A DNA stretch of 64,000 nucleotides, from positions 806,001 to 870,000 of the forward strand of contig NZ_QHKX01000001.1 of the NCBI RefSeq assembly GCF_003194625.1. Direction: 5' to 3'. A program made the position numbers and the translations under genes. The notes under the pieces were generated by a model, which saw only the letters and a program-made list of their open reading frames with translations, ran no database searches and was not told the DNA's origin. Positions within the stretch are counted from its first letter, which is position 1; every line of letters begins with the position of its first letter. Of the stretch, positions 41,280-49,264 are shown in pieces. This stretch comes from Nocardioides solisilvae (lineage in GTDB: Bacteria > Actinomycetota > Actinomycetes > Propionibacteriales > Nocardioidaceae).

Positions 41280-42622
41280 CGGTCCTGCTTCCGGAGGGGG
41301 TGGCGGGTCAGGCTGGGCCAGGCGAGCCCGGTGCCCAGGACCACCGCGGCGGCCACCAGGGAGGTCGTCGAGCTGTCGCGCACGCTGAGGACCAGGGCTG
41401 CCACGAACGTACCGGCTGCGACCACGGGCAGCACCACGCGTCGTACCGGACGGACGGCGCAGCCGCGCCTCCCGAAGAAGAACGGGACGGCCGCGCAGGT
41501 CAGGGCGTAGTACGCCGAGACCAGCAGGGCGGTCGCGGCCACCGAGTCGGCCAGCACCGCCTCGCTCGTCGCGACCAGCGCGGCGTACGCGACACCGGCC
41601 AGCGCGGTGAAGACCCACGTCGCGGTCGCGGGGGAGCCGGTCGCGGTGACCCGGGCGAGGCCGGGCGGGAGGTCGCCGCGCCGCGCCATCGAGAACATCG
41701 CGCGCGCCGACGGGAGGATCGTGGTCTGCGCGCTGGCCAGGGCGGAGACGAGCACGGCGCCGGCCAGCACCGTGCCGCCGGCCGACCCCATCAGGCTGGT
41801 GGCGAACTCCGCCAGCACGTCGCCCTCGCCGACCGCGACGAGCCGGTCGACCCCGGCGTACGACGTGACCGCCCACGCGAAGCCGGCGTAGAGCACGACC
41901 AGGACCCCCATCGCGGCCAGCGCCGCCCGCACCGGCGTCCCCGTCGGGTCGTCGGACTCCTCGTTGACCGCGAAGGAGGAGTCCCAGCCCCAGTAGAGGA
42001 AGACCGCGACGAGGAAGGCGGGGACGACCGTGCCGGTGGTGAGCACGAAGCCGGCGGCACCGCCGTCGGGGGAGGCCGGGAGTGGCGTCGCGACCGCCGC
42101 GCGAACGGCGAAGGCGACCAGCAGCACCGCCTCCACCGTGAAGAGCACCACCTGCGTGCGGGCCGCCAGGGTGATGCCGCGCGCGGCCAGGCCCGCCATG
42201 ACGACGAGCAGCACGCTCCCGGCCGCCGCCTGGGCGACGCGGGAGCCGGCGAGGTCGTCGAGCCCGACGACCGTCCAGCCGTAGATCGCGGCGGCCTGCA
42301 GCAGGTTGGTCATCACCAGCACGCAGGCGGCCACCACCACCCAGCCCGCCAGGAAGCCGGTGCGCCGGCCGAAGGGGCGCGATGTCCAGGCGTAGCAGGT
42401 GCCGCAGTCGGGCTCGGCGGCGTTGAGCTCGCCGAAGCAGAGCACGACCAGCACGACCGGGACCGCGGCGGCGGCCAGCAGCAGCGGCGCCGCGTCGCCG
42501 ACCAGGGCGGCGAGCAGGCCCACGGTGACCGCGAGCGAGTACGCCGGTGCGGTGCTGGCGAGCGAGAAGACCGTCGAGACCACCGGCCCGACGGAGCGCG
42601 GGGCGAGCTGGCCGGGCGACAC
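41276..42622 (-). CDS. APC-superfamily amino acid/polyamine permease
   Basis: A 448-residue permease with about twelve helices: VSTVFSLASTAPAYSLAVTVGLLAALVGDAAPLLLAAAAVP opens the first pair, and ELNAAEPDCGTCYAWTSRPFGRRTGFLAGWVVVAACVLVMTNLLQ matches APC consensus, as does YWGWDSSFAVNEESDDPTGTPVRAALAAMGVLVVL. The substrate is not known; amino acids, polyamines or related amines fit. The start is GTG 42622, chosen by its -10 element; the longer frame up to 43351 is antisense. It heads the operon with the lipoprotein, DUF350 and ATP-grasp genes. Confidence 0.9.
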   Translation of the reverse strand: MSPGQLAPRSVGPVVSTVFSLASTAPAYSLAVTVGLLAALVGDAAPLLLAAAAVPVVLVVLCFGELNAAEPDCGTCYAWTSRPFGRRTGFLAGWVVVAACVLVMTNLLQAAAIYGWTVVGLDDLAGSRVAQAAAGSVLLVVMAGLAARGITLAARTQVVLFTVEAVLLVAFAVRAAVATPLPASPDGGAAGFVLTTGTVVPAFLVAVFLYWGWDSSFAVNEESDDPTGTPVRAALAAMGVLVVLYAGFAWAVTSYAGVDRLVAVGEGDVLAEFATSLMGSAGGTVLAGAVLVSALASAQTTILPSARAMFSMARRGDLPPGLARVTATGSPATATWVFTALAGVAYAALVATSEAVLADSVAATALLVSAYYALTCAAVPFFFGRRGCAVRPVRRVVLPVVAAGTFVAALVLSVRDSSTTSLVAAAVVLGTGLAWPSLTRHPLRKQDR

Positions 42623-42629
42623 GGCCGTC

Positions 42630-42635
42630 AGCGTA
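42630..42635 (-). promoter_or_regulatory. -10 hexamer TACGCT for the permease operon
   Basis: Minus strand TACGCT, 7 nt, GTG 42622. Confidence 0.5.
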
Positions 42636-42660
42636 GTGGCGTCGGGCGCGGGAGCCCGAC

Positions 42661-43458
42661 TCAGGACCGGGACGCCTGCTGCTCCAGCCACTCCCGCCAG
42701 GCCGGCTCCTCGCGCGCCACGAAGGCCGCCGCGTCGTCGGCGTAGTGGTAGGCCCGCACCCCCGCGGTCGAGCAGCCGTCGGCCTCGGCGTGGTCGTAGG
42801 CGTAGACGCTGAGCAACCCCGGCACGGGTCCGGCGAGCCGGACCAGCGCCTGGCGCTCCCCGAGGCGCTCGACCGTCCCCGTGGTGCCCCGCACGTCGAC
42901 GGCGTCGCCGACCTCGCCCAGCCCCATGCTCGCGCGGAGCCAGGCCCACACGGCGTCGGCGTCGCCGGGCCGCTCGACGCTGACCTCCAGCTGGGCGGCC
43001 TCCTGGCCGGGGAAGTGGGAGAGGTAGAGGCGCAGGTTGTCGAAGAACGGCTTCCAGCCCAGCTCCATGTCGTCCCAGAACTCCTGCTCCCAGTCGGCGC
43101 CGGTGCCGAAGCCGCTGGTCGTGACGCGGACGACGCAGGTGCCGCCCGAGCGCGCCTCGACGAGGAACTCGGAGGTCATCGGGCTGAGCTCGTCGGGCTC
43201 CTTGCCCATGAGCGCCGCCCAGTCCTCCTCGTAGGCGAGCCGGTGCGGCGGCTCCCACCTGGTGACGTGGCCGTCGGAGCCCATCTCGGGGCCCATGGAG
43301 AAGTGCAGGGCGCCCCCCTCCCGCTCCTCCAGCTCGGTCGGCAGGAACCACGCGCTCAGGCCGCGGGCGGTCGCGATGGCCTCCCAGACCTCCTCGGGGG
43401 TGCCGGGGACCTCGACGCTGAACTCGAGGCGGTAGGGGACGTGCGGGGTCGGGCTCAT
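42661..43458 (-). CDS. AHSA1/SRPBCC-like protein
   Basis: Starts at ATG 43458, where ATGA overlaps the ArsR stop. The first 150 residues match Aha1-type START domains: YRLEFSVEVPGTPEEVWEAIATARGLSAWFLPTELEEREGGALHFSMGPEMGSDGHVTRWEPPHRLAYEED, then FLVEARSGGTCVVRVTTSGFGTG and WDDMELGWKPFFDNLRLYL. The last 100 residues (LEVSVERPGDADAVWAWLRASMGL...YAYDHAEADGCSTAGVRAYHYAD) look like a second, related domain. Such genes are regularly paired with an ArsR regulator. Confidence 0.85.
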   Translation of the reverse strand: MSPTPHVPYRLEFSVEVPGTPEEVWEAIATARGLSAWFLPTELEEREGGALHFSMGPEMGSDGHVTRWEPPHRLAYEEDWAALMGKEPDELSPMTSEFLVEARSGGTCVVRVTTSGFGTGADWEQEFWDDMELGWKPFFDNLRLYLSHFPGQEAAQLEVSVERPGDADAVWAWLRASMGLGEVGDAVDVRGTTGTVERLGERQALVRLAGPVPGLLSVYAYDHAEADGCSTAGVRAYHYADDAAAFVAREEPAWREWLEQQASRS

Positions 43459-44033
43459 GGCCGCTCCTCGGGCAGGGGATGGGCGGCGACGACGAGCCGG
43501 TGGGGCCGCCCGTCGTCGTGGTGGTGGCGGGCGGCCAGCTCGAGCACCGCCGCGGTGAGGTCGTCGGCGAAGGCGGCCCGGTCCTCGGGCGTGCGGAAGC
43601 GGATCGTGGTGTCGATGGTCAGCGTGGGCAGCCGCCGGCCCGAGGCGCCGGCCCGGCGGGCCAGGGCGCCGACCTCGCGCACCAGCCGTCCCGCGAGGGC
43701 GACCAGGTAGCCGGCCGAGAGGTGGTCGGCGTTGGCGTCGGGGTCGGCGGCGTCGGCGCTGACCGCCGCGGGGGAGACGACGTACGACGTCGCGGAGGCC
43801 CGCAGCACGCGCTCGGTGATCCCGCCGTGACGTCGTTCCTCGGCCAGCTCGACCAGCCCGTGGGCCTCCAGCGCCTTGAGGTGGTAGTTGACCTTCTGCC
43901 GCGCCACCCCGAGCCGCGCGGCCAGCCCGGCGGCGCTCGACGGCTCCGCCAGCTCGGCGAGCAGCCGCGCCCGGACCGGGTCGAGCGCGACCGCTGCCGC
44001 CTCGGGCGCCTCGATGACCTCCACGTCGTGCAT
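43455..44033 (-). CDS. ArsR-like winged-helix transcriptional regulator
   Basis: A 192-residue regulator: ALDPVRARLLAELAEPSSAAGLAARLGVARQKVNYHLKALEAHGLVELAEERRHGGITERVL is the ArsR-type helix-turn-helix with wing, followed by a long helical C-terminal half. I start at ATG 44033 rather than the TTG at 44069, because the TTG lies inside the palindrome TGACAATAATTGTTGTCA, likely the operator. Probably controls itself and the AHSA1 gene. No metal-binding cysteines are evident. Confidence 0.85.
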   Translation of the reverse strand: MHDVEVIEAPEAAAVALDPVRARLLAELAEPSSAAGLAARLGVARQKVNYHLKALEAHGLVELAEERRHGGITERVLRASATSYVVSPAAVSADAADPDANADHLSAGYLVALAGRLVREVGALARRAGASGRRLPTLTIDTTIRFRTPEDRAAFADDLTAAVLELAARHHHDDGRPHRLVVAAHPLPEERP

Positions 44034-44050
44034 GGCCTCCACGCTCCTCC

Positions 44051-44068
44051 TGACAATAATTGTTGTCA
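44051..44068 (-). promoter_or_regulatory. AT-rich operator palindrome of the ArsR gene
   Basis: TGACAA TAATTG TTGTCA: 6-bp arms around an AT-rich centre, ending 17 bp before ATG 44033. It contains TTGACA on the minus strand, so it probably overlaps the -35 element. Confidence 0.55.
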
Positions 44069-44082
44069 AGGGGCCGGCCGTC

Positions 44083-44127
44083 TTTGCGGTGGATTGCAGT
44101 CACCAGGTGACTGGGATCCACCGCAAA
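44083..44127. repeat. Cruciform/hairpin element, copy 2
   Basis: Perfect 12-bp arms TTTGCGGTGGAT (44083-44094) and 44116-44127 flank GTCACCAGGTGAC (44099-44111). Compared with copy 1 two stem pairs differ: T-A becomes C-G and A-T becomes T-A, with both partners changed. It lies 25 bp past the stop of the CapA-peptidase gene. Confidence 0.85.
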
Positions 44128-44152
44128 CCCCTCGCGGGACGCGGCCGACGTC

Positions 44153-45838
44153 TCAGCGGGCCGTGAAGTGCTGGTAGTCGGGCTGGCGCCAGCTGCCACC
44201 CCAGGTCCACCCGACCCGACGGAACGCCCGGGTCACCACGTCACCGCGCCGGATGACGCCGGCCCGCGGCCGCGCCGTGGCGGAGCGGTCGACGTCGGCG
44301 AACCGCCGCCCGCGAGGGGGCAGGATCCCGCTGCTCGTGACGTACGGGTTCTGCACCGGGTTGAGGTCGATCGCGGCGCCGTAGGCGTGGGCCGACCAGC
44401 TCCGTTGCCCGGCCACACGGCGGCAGTTGTAGGCCGAGGTGTTGTTGGCGGCCATCGACCGGTCGTCGTCCGCCCCGTAGGCGTCGACGAGCCGCATCCG
44501 CCGGATGGGCCACCGCTCGGCGTAGAGCTCGCCGAAGACGGAGACGACGTCGTCGGCGAGGTCGGCGTGGACGACGAGCTCGCCCGTCCGCGCTCGCCCG
44601 TCGAAGCCGACGTACGACAGCGACAGGTGGCGCAGGTCGGCGAGGGGCACGGGGCAGCGGCCCTCGTCGTGGCTGGCGCGCAGCCGCCGCGCCAGGGCGT
44701 CGTCGATCTCGCTGACCTCGGCTTCGTACGCCGGCAGCTCGCTGTCGACGGGGGCCAGGCCGGAGCAGCCGCGCAGCGCCTCCCAGTCGGCGAGTGCCGT
44801 GCCGCGTCGCTGCCCGCGCGTCGGGGTCGGTTGCCCACCGGGCAGCGGGATCCGTGCCGGAGGGAGCGCGTCGGCGACGACCTCGCCGTCCTCGAGCGTC
44901 ACCGTGAGGACGCCGGTGGAGGGGCGGCGGCCGTGGTACCAGAGGAAGTCCGCCAGCCCGTAGGAGACGTAGGTGTCGTCGAGCATCCCGGCGCCCGGCA
45001 GGACGTGGCCGTGGGTGCCGACCACGACGTCGGCGCCGGCGTCGGCGAGCTGGGTGGCGAGCCGCTGCTGCTTGGCCGTGGGGCAGCCGCGTCGGGGGCG
45101 GCCCCAGTGCAGGTAGACGACGACCACGTCGTCGGTCGCCGCGGCGGCCTCGACGGCGTCGAGCAGCCGCTCGGGGTACTCCTGCCGGGCCGAGGCGATC
45201 CCGGCGTGCTCGGGGCCGGCACGCCAGATCCGGTCGTTGCTCTCCGCGACGGAGGCGTCGGCGGCCAGCACGGCGACGCCGAGGTCGCCGACGGTGGTCC
45301 GGTACGGCGCGAACGCGGCGTCGGCATCCGACCCGACGCCGACGACGGCGACGGGGGAGTCGTCGGCCGCCTCGAGCGTCTGTCGCAGGCCGGTCCCGCC
45401 GAAGTCGACCCCGTGGTTGTTGGCGACCGTCACGACGTCCACGCCCGAGCGGGACAGCAGGTCGAGGGCGGAGGGCGGGGAGCGGAACCAGTAGCGCGCC
45501 TCGGGCACCTCGAGCTCCTTGCGGGTCGGCCGCCCGCCGGTGGCGATCGCGCTCTCGAGGTTGACCATCGCCAGGTCGGCGGCGGCGAGCACCTCGGACA
45601 TCGGTCCGAGCGTCGCGTCAGGGTCGTCGAGGAGGGCGGCGAGCTCCTCCTCGAAGTGGACGTCGCCCGCGAAGGCGAGGGTGAGCCGCCCCTGGGGCCC
45701 GGCCTCGGTCGCCCCGGCCGTCGGCTCCGTCGAGGTCTCGACCGGGTCCGCCGACGGGCCGGGGCCGCTTGCCGAACAGGCCGTCAGCAGCAGGGCGCCC
45801 AGCAGGGCGCCGACCCCTCCGACGCGCTGGGCTCGCAT
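44153..45838 (-). CDS. Lipoprotein fusing CapA-type phosphoesterase and M15-type peptidase
   Basis: Starts at ATG 45838; the lipobox TAC gives a lipid-anchored Cys21. Residues 50-320 are a CapA/PGA_cap metallophosphoesterase domain: LTLAFAGDVHFEEELAALL, LAMVNLESAIAT, VVTVANNHGVDFGGTGLRQTL, VVVYLHWG...LADAGADVVVGTHGHVLPG. After a linker, residues 380-561 carry a VanY/M15_4-like D,D-carboxypeptidase: MRLVDAYGADDDRSMAANNTSAYNCRRVAGQRSWSAHAYGAAIDLNPVQNPYV and WTWGGSWRQPDYQHF with the zinc residues. Probably acts in cell-wall turnover at the outer membrane face. Confidence 0.88.
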   Translation of the reverse strand: MRAQRVGGVGALLGALLLTACSASGPGPSADPVETSTEPTAGATEAGPQGRLTLAFAGDVHFEEELAALLDDPDATLGPMSEVLAAADLAMVNLESAIATGGRPTRKELEVPEARYWFRSPPSALDLLSRSGVDVVTVANNHGVDFGGTGLRQTLEAADDSPVAVVGVGSDADAAFAPYRTTVGDLGVAVLAADASVAESNDRIWRAGPEHAGIASARQEYPERLLDAVEAAAATDDVVVVYLHWGRPRRGCPTAKQQRLATQLADAGADVVVGTHGHVLPGAGMLDDTYVSYGLADFLWYHGRRPSTGVLTVTLEDGEVVADALPPARIPLPGGQPTPTRGQRRGTALADWEALRGCSGLAPVDSELPAYEAEVSEIDDALARRLRASHDEGRCPVPLADLRHLSLSYVGFDGRARTGELVVHADLADDVVSVFGELYAERWPIRRMRLVDAYGADDDRSMAANNTSAYNCRRVAGQRSWSAHAYGAAIDLNPVQNPYVTSSGILPPRGRRFADVDRSATARPRAGVIRRGDVVTRAFRRVGWTWGGSWRQPDYQHFTAR

Positions 45839-45945
45839 GCGACCTCCCTCGTCCCAGCGTGGCACCGGACTGGTTGCGCCGGTGCTCTGCGGCCCGCCCG
45901 TGAGTGTGGGAGGGTCGGCGCGGAGCGAGAGCGGAGGTGGAGGGC

Positions 45946-46185
45946 GTGGCGGAGCAGGTCCCCGCGGTCGGCAACGTGCTGGCCCTGATCGAGCGGCGTG
46001 ACTGGGTGCGTCTGGAGCGCGCCCTGGCACCCGACGTCCACTGGACCACCGCGATCGAGGAGCAGCTGCACGGCTCCGCCGCCGTGGTCGCCCTGCTGCG
46101 GACCGACCCCGTCCCCGGGCCGCCCGCCTACCACGAGGTCGACGGGCGCGGCCGGGTCGTGCGGTGGATCGACAAGATGGGCTGA
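45946..46185 (+). CDS. Small NTF2/SnoaL-like protein
   Basis: Starts at GTG 45946; GGAGGTGGAGG precedes it, and GTG 45937 or 45904 are alternatives. NVLALIERRDWVRLERALAPDVHWTTAIEEQLHGSAAVVALLRTDPVPGPPAYHEVDGRGRVVRWIDKMG has the helix-strand pattern of the NTF2-like fold but stops early (79 residues versus about 120). It could be a truncated form or a minimal domain. Confidence 0.65.
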   Translation: MAEQVPAVGNVLALIERRDWVRLERALAPDVHWTTAIEEQLHGSAAVVALLRTDPVPGPPAYHEVDGRGRVVRWIDKMG

Positions 46186-46191
46186 GCGAAG

Positions 46192-46226
46192 GACGGACCG
46201 CACCTGTCAGCGCGATGCGGTCTGTC
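46192..46226. terminator. Bidirectional terminator hairpin
   Basis: GACGGACCGC (46192-46201) and GCGGTCTGTC (46217-46226) pair at 9 of 10 positions, between the stops at 46185 and 46259. Confidence 0.6.
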
Positions 46227-46258
46227 TCACCTGGACGCGGCCCCGTGGCCAGCCTGGG

Positions 46259-46795
46259 TCAGTCGATGAGCCTGTCGAGGAGCTCGAACGAGGCGTACTC
46301 CTGGTCGATGTCGCCGAAATGACCGTCGTCCCGGACGATCTGCGTGCCGCCGAGCCGCTCGAACATGGCGCGACCCTGCGTGTCGTCACAGCCGTAGGGG
46401 TCCTCACGCGAGTTGATGAAGTAGAGGTCGCGGACGTGGGCTCGGATCGCTTCCCAGTCGTACTGCTCCTGCAGTACTGGCTCGTCCGCGGTGTTGGGCC
46501 GGGTGCAGTACCCGGCGACGAGGATGGCCTGGTCGACCTTCGAGTCGATCTTCTCCAGGACGGCGAGCAGGAGCGCTGCGCCGCCTGAGTGGCCGACCAG
46601 CACGGTCCCCGCATCGAACGTGTGGTTGGCCAGCACCTTCGGCAGGAACGTCGCGACGGGCTCCGTGTTGAGGCCGGGGTAGTGTGGCGCCTCGACGGAG
46701 TAGCCCCGCTCGGTCAACCGTCTGCGGAGCCACGGCAACCACAGGACGTCGGGGTGGGCGCCGGTTCCGTGGAAGAGGATCGCTCTGCGGTTCAT
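46259..46795 (-). CDS. Alpha/beta hydrolase, RBBP9/YdeN-like
   Basis: A 178-residue serine hydrolase: RAILFHGTGAHPDVLWLPWLRRRLTERGYSVEAPHYPGLNTEP opens the fold, TVLVGHSGGAALLLAVLEKI has the nucleophile elbow G-H-S-G-G, and VRDLYFINSREDPYGCDDTQGRAMFERLGGTQIVRDDGHFGD provides the Asp and His. ATG 46795 follows GGGAG. The substrate is unknown. Confidence 0.88.
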   Translation of the reverse strand: MNRRAILFHGTGAHPDVLWLPWLRRRLTERGYSVEAPHYPGLNTEPVATFLPKVLANHTFDAGTVLVGHSGGAALLLAVLEKIDSKVDQAILVAGYCTRPNTADEPVLQEQYDWEAIRAHVRDLYFINSREDPYGCDDTQGRAMFERLGGTQIVRDDGHFGDIDQEYASFELLDRLID

Positions 46796-46810
46796 GGCGA
46801 CCACTCCCGG

Positions 46811-47098
46811 TCAGAGGCCGGGGAGGACCCGCATGTCGCGCACCGCGCCGCCGTCGAGCACCTCGAGCGCCGCCTGGTATGCCTCGCCCTCGTAGGCCGC
46901 GACGGCCGCCTCGACGGAGTCGAACTCCATCAGCACGACCATTGTCTTCTCGCCGGCCTCGAAGACCTGCTCGGGCTGCCCCGCGGCGAGGAAGCGGGCG
47001 CCGGCGTCGAGCAGCGCGCGTCGGGCGAGCTTGGAGTACGCCGCCACCTTCGCCTCGTCGGTGATCTCTCGGTAGCTGCTGATCAGGTAGGCACTCAT
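46811..47098 (-). CDS. DUF1330 domain protein
   Basis: A 95-residue dimeric ferredoxin-like fold: MSAYLISSYREITDEAKVAAYSKLARRALLDAGARFLAAGQPEQVFEAGEKTMVVLMEFDSVEAAVAAYEGEAYQAALEVLDGGAVRDMRVLPG. The D-S-V-E-A-A-x-x-x-Y pattern is typical of DUF1330. It is 15 bp upstream of the hydrolase and probably in the same operon. Confidence 0.9.
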   Translation of the reverse strand: MSAYLISSYREITDEAKVAAYSKLARRALLDAGARFLAAGQPEQVFEAGEKTMVVLMEFDSVEAAVAAYEGEAYQAALEVLDGGAVRDMRVLPGL

Positions 47099-47229
47099 GG
47101 CTCGATCCTGCCGGACGGGTCGCGAGGATCGCGCACCCGGTGACGAGGTAGCCGCCCCCTCCTTGGGCACGACCGCCGGCGGGTGGTCAGAACGCGATGC
47201 CCGCGGAGGCGCTGCGGGATACTCCGCCC

Positions 47230-47511
47230 ATGATCTCGATCCCCCCGTCTGCGGTGAACACCCACAAGAAGCGGGTGTGGCTCTTCGGCTACTTCACCGT
47301 CGTCACCGCGGTCGTCGCCGTCCTCGTGGTGGCGATGGTGGTGGTGGTCGGTGAGTGGGGCGGTTTGGTCGTGGCGGCCTTCATGGCCGCGCTGTCGCTC
47401 TACGCGGGACAGACGTGGCGGGAGTGCCTGCGGGAGGGACCCGACGGCTTCCCGAGGTCAGGACGAGGCGTACGACGAGGCCCGCGACCAGCGCCCAGAA
47501 CGCGGCGCTGA
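47230..47511 (+). CDS. Small membrane protein, hypothetical
   Basis: ATG 47230, with GATACT 6 nt upstream as a possible -10. VWLFGYFTVVTAVVAVLVVAMVVVVGEWGGLVVAAFMAALSLYAGQTW gives two membrane helices; the N-terminus is short and polar. After helix 2 the Arg/Pro-rich tail overlaps the convergent BenE gene by 131 bp, so the true end may be earlier or the gene partly eroded. Function unknown. Confidence 0.6.
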   Translation: MISIPPSAVNTHKKRVWLFGYFTVVTAVVAVLVVAMVVVVGEWGGLVVAAFMAALSLYAGQTWRECLREGPDGFPRSGRGVRRGPRPAPRTRR

Positions 47512-48625
47512 CCCCGACGATCGCCACCCCGGAGGCCGCGGTCGCGAAGGTGGCGACGGCCGGGACGTGCTGCCGCGGGTCCGCCAGCGCGGCCTGCAGG
47601 GAGGAGGCGAGGGTGCCGAGCAGCGCCAGCCCGGCGACGGCCGCCAGGACCCCGACGGGGGCGAGGAAGACCAGCGTCCCGAAGGCCGCCGACGCGATCC
47701 CGAGGCCGACGACCACCACGCCGCAGGTGACGCTCGCGATCCAGCGGCGGGAGCGGTCGGGGCCCGCCTCGGGCCCCGCGGCCAGCGCGGCGCTGAGCGC
47801 GCTGAGGTTGATCGCGTGCCCGCCGGCCGGCGCCCCGAGCAGGGTGCCGGCGCCGGTGACGAGCATCGCCCGCCGCCACGGGACGTCGTACCCCAGTCCC
47901 TTCATGACGGCGACGCCCGGCACGTTCTGCCCGGCCATGGTGACCAGGTAGAGCGGGAGGGCGATGCCGACCAGGCCGGCGACGGTGAACGCCGGGGTGG
48001 TGAGCTCGAGCTGCGGGGCGAGGGCCGCCGGGTCGACGCCGCGGCCGGCACGGCCCAGGTCGACGGCGATGACGACCGCGGCGGCGACGAAGGCGAGCGG
48101 GGCCGCGAAACGGGGCGCGAACCGGACGCCCGCCACCCAGACCACCACGATCGGCGCGACGGCCGCGGCGTTGTCGGCCAGGCCGGTGACCGGACCGAGG
48201 CAGAGCTGGAAGAGGATCCCGGCGAGCATCGCCTGGGCGATCGAGGTGGGGATGCGCGCGATGAGCGAGCCGAGCTGCGGCAGCAGCCCGGTCAGCACGA
48301 CGAGGACGCCGGTGACGAGGAAGGCCCCAACCGCCGCGGGCCACCCGCCCGCGACCGCGCCGGTGGTGGCGAGCAGCGCGGCGCCGGGGGTGGACCACGC
48401 CGAGGTGATCGGCCGTCGCGTCGACAGCGCCAGCACGATCGAGGCCAGCCCCATGGTGACGCTGACCGCGAGGAGCCCGCTCGACGCCTGCGCCGGCGTC
48501 GCGCCCACCCCTTCGAGGCCGGCAAGGACGACGACGAAGGCGCTCGTGTAGCCGACCAGCCCCGAGACCATCCCGGCGGTGACGGGCTGGAGCAGCCCGC
48601 CGTGCTGCCTGACCGCGTCGTGCAT
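47381..48625 (-). CDS. BenE-family (benzoate/H+ symporter-like) transporter
   Basis: A 414-residue transporter with about twelve helices: LLQPVTAGMVSGLVGYTSAFVVVLAGLEGVGATPAQASSGLL, WSTPGAALLATTGAVAGGWPAAVGAFLVTGVLVVLTGLLPQLGSLIARIPTSIAQAMLAGILFQLC, GIALPLYLVTMAGQNVPGVAVMKGLGYDVPWRRAMLVTGAGTLLGAPAGGHAINLSALSAALAAGPEAGPD. These are BenE hallmarks. ATG 48625 has GGAGGG five bases upstream. Benzoate transport is inferred from the family; no aromatic catabolic genes are nearby. Confidence 0.9.
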   Translation of the reverse strand: MHDAVRQHGGLLQPVTAGMVSGLVGYTSAFVVVLAGLEGVGATPAQASSGLLAVSVTMGLASIVLALSTRRPITSAWSTPGAALLATTGAVAGGWPAAVGAFLVTGVLVVLTGLLPQLGSLIARIPTSIAQAMLAGILFQLCLGPVTGLADNAAAVAPIVVVWVAGVRFAPRFAAPLAFVAAAVVIAVDLGRAGRGVDPAALAPQLELTTPAFTVAGLVGIALPLYLVTMAGQNVPGVAVMKGLGYDVPWRRAMLVTGAGTLLGAPAGGHAINLSALSAALAAGPEAGPDRSRRWIASVTCGVVVVGLGIASAAFGTLVFLAPVGVLAAVAGLALLGTLASSLQAALADPRQHVPAVATFATAASGVAIVGVSAAFWALVAGLVVRLVLTSGSRRVPPAGTPATSVPRRATARP

Positions 48626-48744
48626 GTCGTCCCTCCGGCTCGGTGACCGAGGGACACCCAGGCGGTCGATGTCTCTCTCGTGCTCCACGCCGGTCAGTCC
48701 GGCCACGCCAGTCGCGGGTGCGAGGCTACCGGCCGCGGGCACCT

Positions 48745-48807
48745 CGGTCAGTTGGCCGGTCCACCGCCGTGGCTCGACCTCTTGGGTGCGTGGCGTCTCG
48801 ATGCCGT
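48745..48807. repeat. Degenerate direct repeat, copy A
   Basis: About 62 bp that matches 50205-50266 at roughly 52 of 62 positions. The shared core, 48765-48779 (CCGCCGTGGCTCGAC), is identical. It contains no gene. Confidence 0.65.
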
Positions 48808-48833
48808 CGGAGCCGGCCCGAGGACCGGATCCG

Positions 48834-48839
48834 TAGGGT
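48834..48839 (+). promoter_or_regulatory. -10 hexamer TAGGGT, leaderless start
   Basis: TAGGGT, 7 nt, ATG 48847. Confidence 0.5.
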
Positions 48840-48846
48840 CGGTGGC

Positions 48847-49260
48847 ATGTCCACCACCGACCGCTCGGCCATCAGCCGGCTGCTCGAGGAGAGCCGCCGG
48901 ACCCTCGACCGGGTCGAGCCCGGCGACCTCGAGGCCGTGAAGGCGGCGGGTGCCCTCGTGGTCGACACCCGGCCCGTGGAGCAACGGCACCGGGACGGCG
49001 AGCTGCCCGGGGCCGTCGTGATCGACCGCAACGTGCTCGAGTGGCGGCTGGATCCGACCAGCCCCGACCGGCTGCCGTTCGCCGACGACCCCGACCGCCG
49101 CATCGTGATCGTCTGCCACGAGGGCTACAGCTCCAGCCTGGCGGCGTGGACGCTCCAGCAGCTGGGCCTGCGCCACGCCACCGACCTCGTCGGCGGGTTC
49201 GTGGCCTGGGTGGAGGCGGGCGGCCGGCCCCTGGAGGCCGGGCCGGCCGCCGAGGGGTGA
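48847..49260 (+). CDS. Rhodanese-domain protein
   Basis: A single-domain rhodanese of 137 residues: AGALVVDTRPVEQRHRDGELPGAVVIDRNVLEWRLDP is the N-terminal signature, and RRIVIVCHEGYSSSLAAWTLQQLGLRHATDLVGGFVAWVEAGGRPL carries the active-site Cys in CHEGYSS. It may transfer sulfur from thiosulfate or persulfide. The start was chosen by the -10 element; a longer frame opens at 48643. Confidence 0.93.
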   Translation: MSTTDRSAISRLLEESRRTLDRVEPGDLEAVKAAGALVVDTRPVEQRHRDGELPGAVVIDRNVLEWRLDPTSPDRLPFADDPDRRIVIVCHEGYSSSLAAWTLQQLGLRHATDLVGGFVAWVEAGGRPLEAGPAAEG

Positions 49261-49264
49261 GCGG

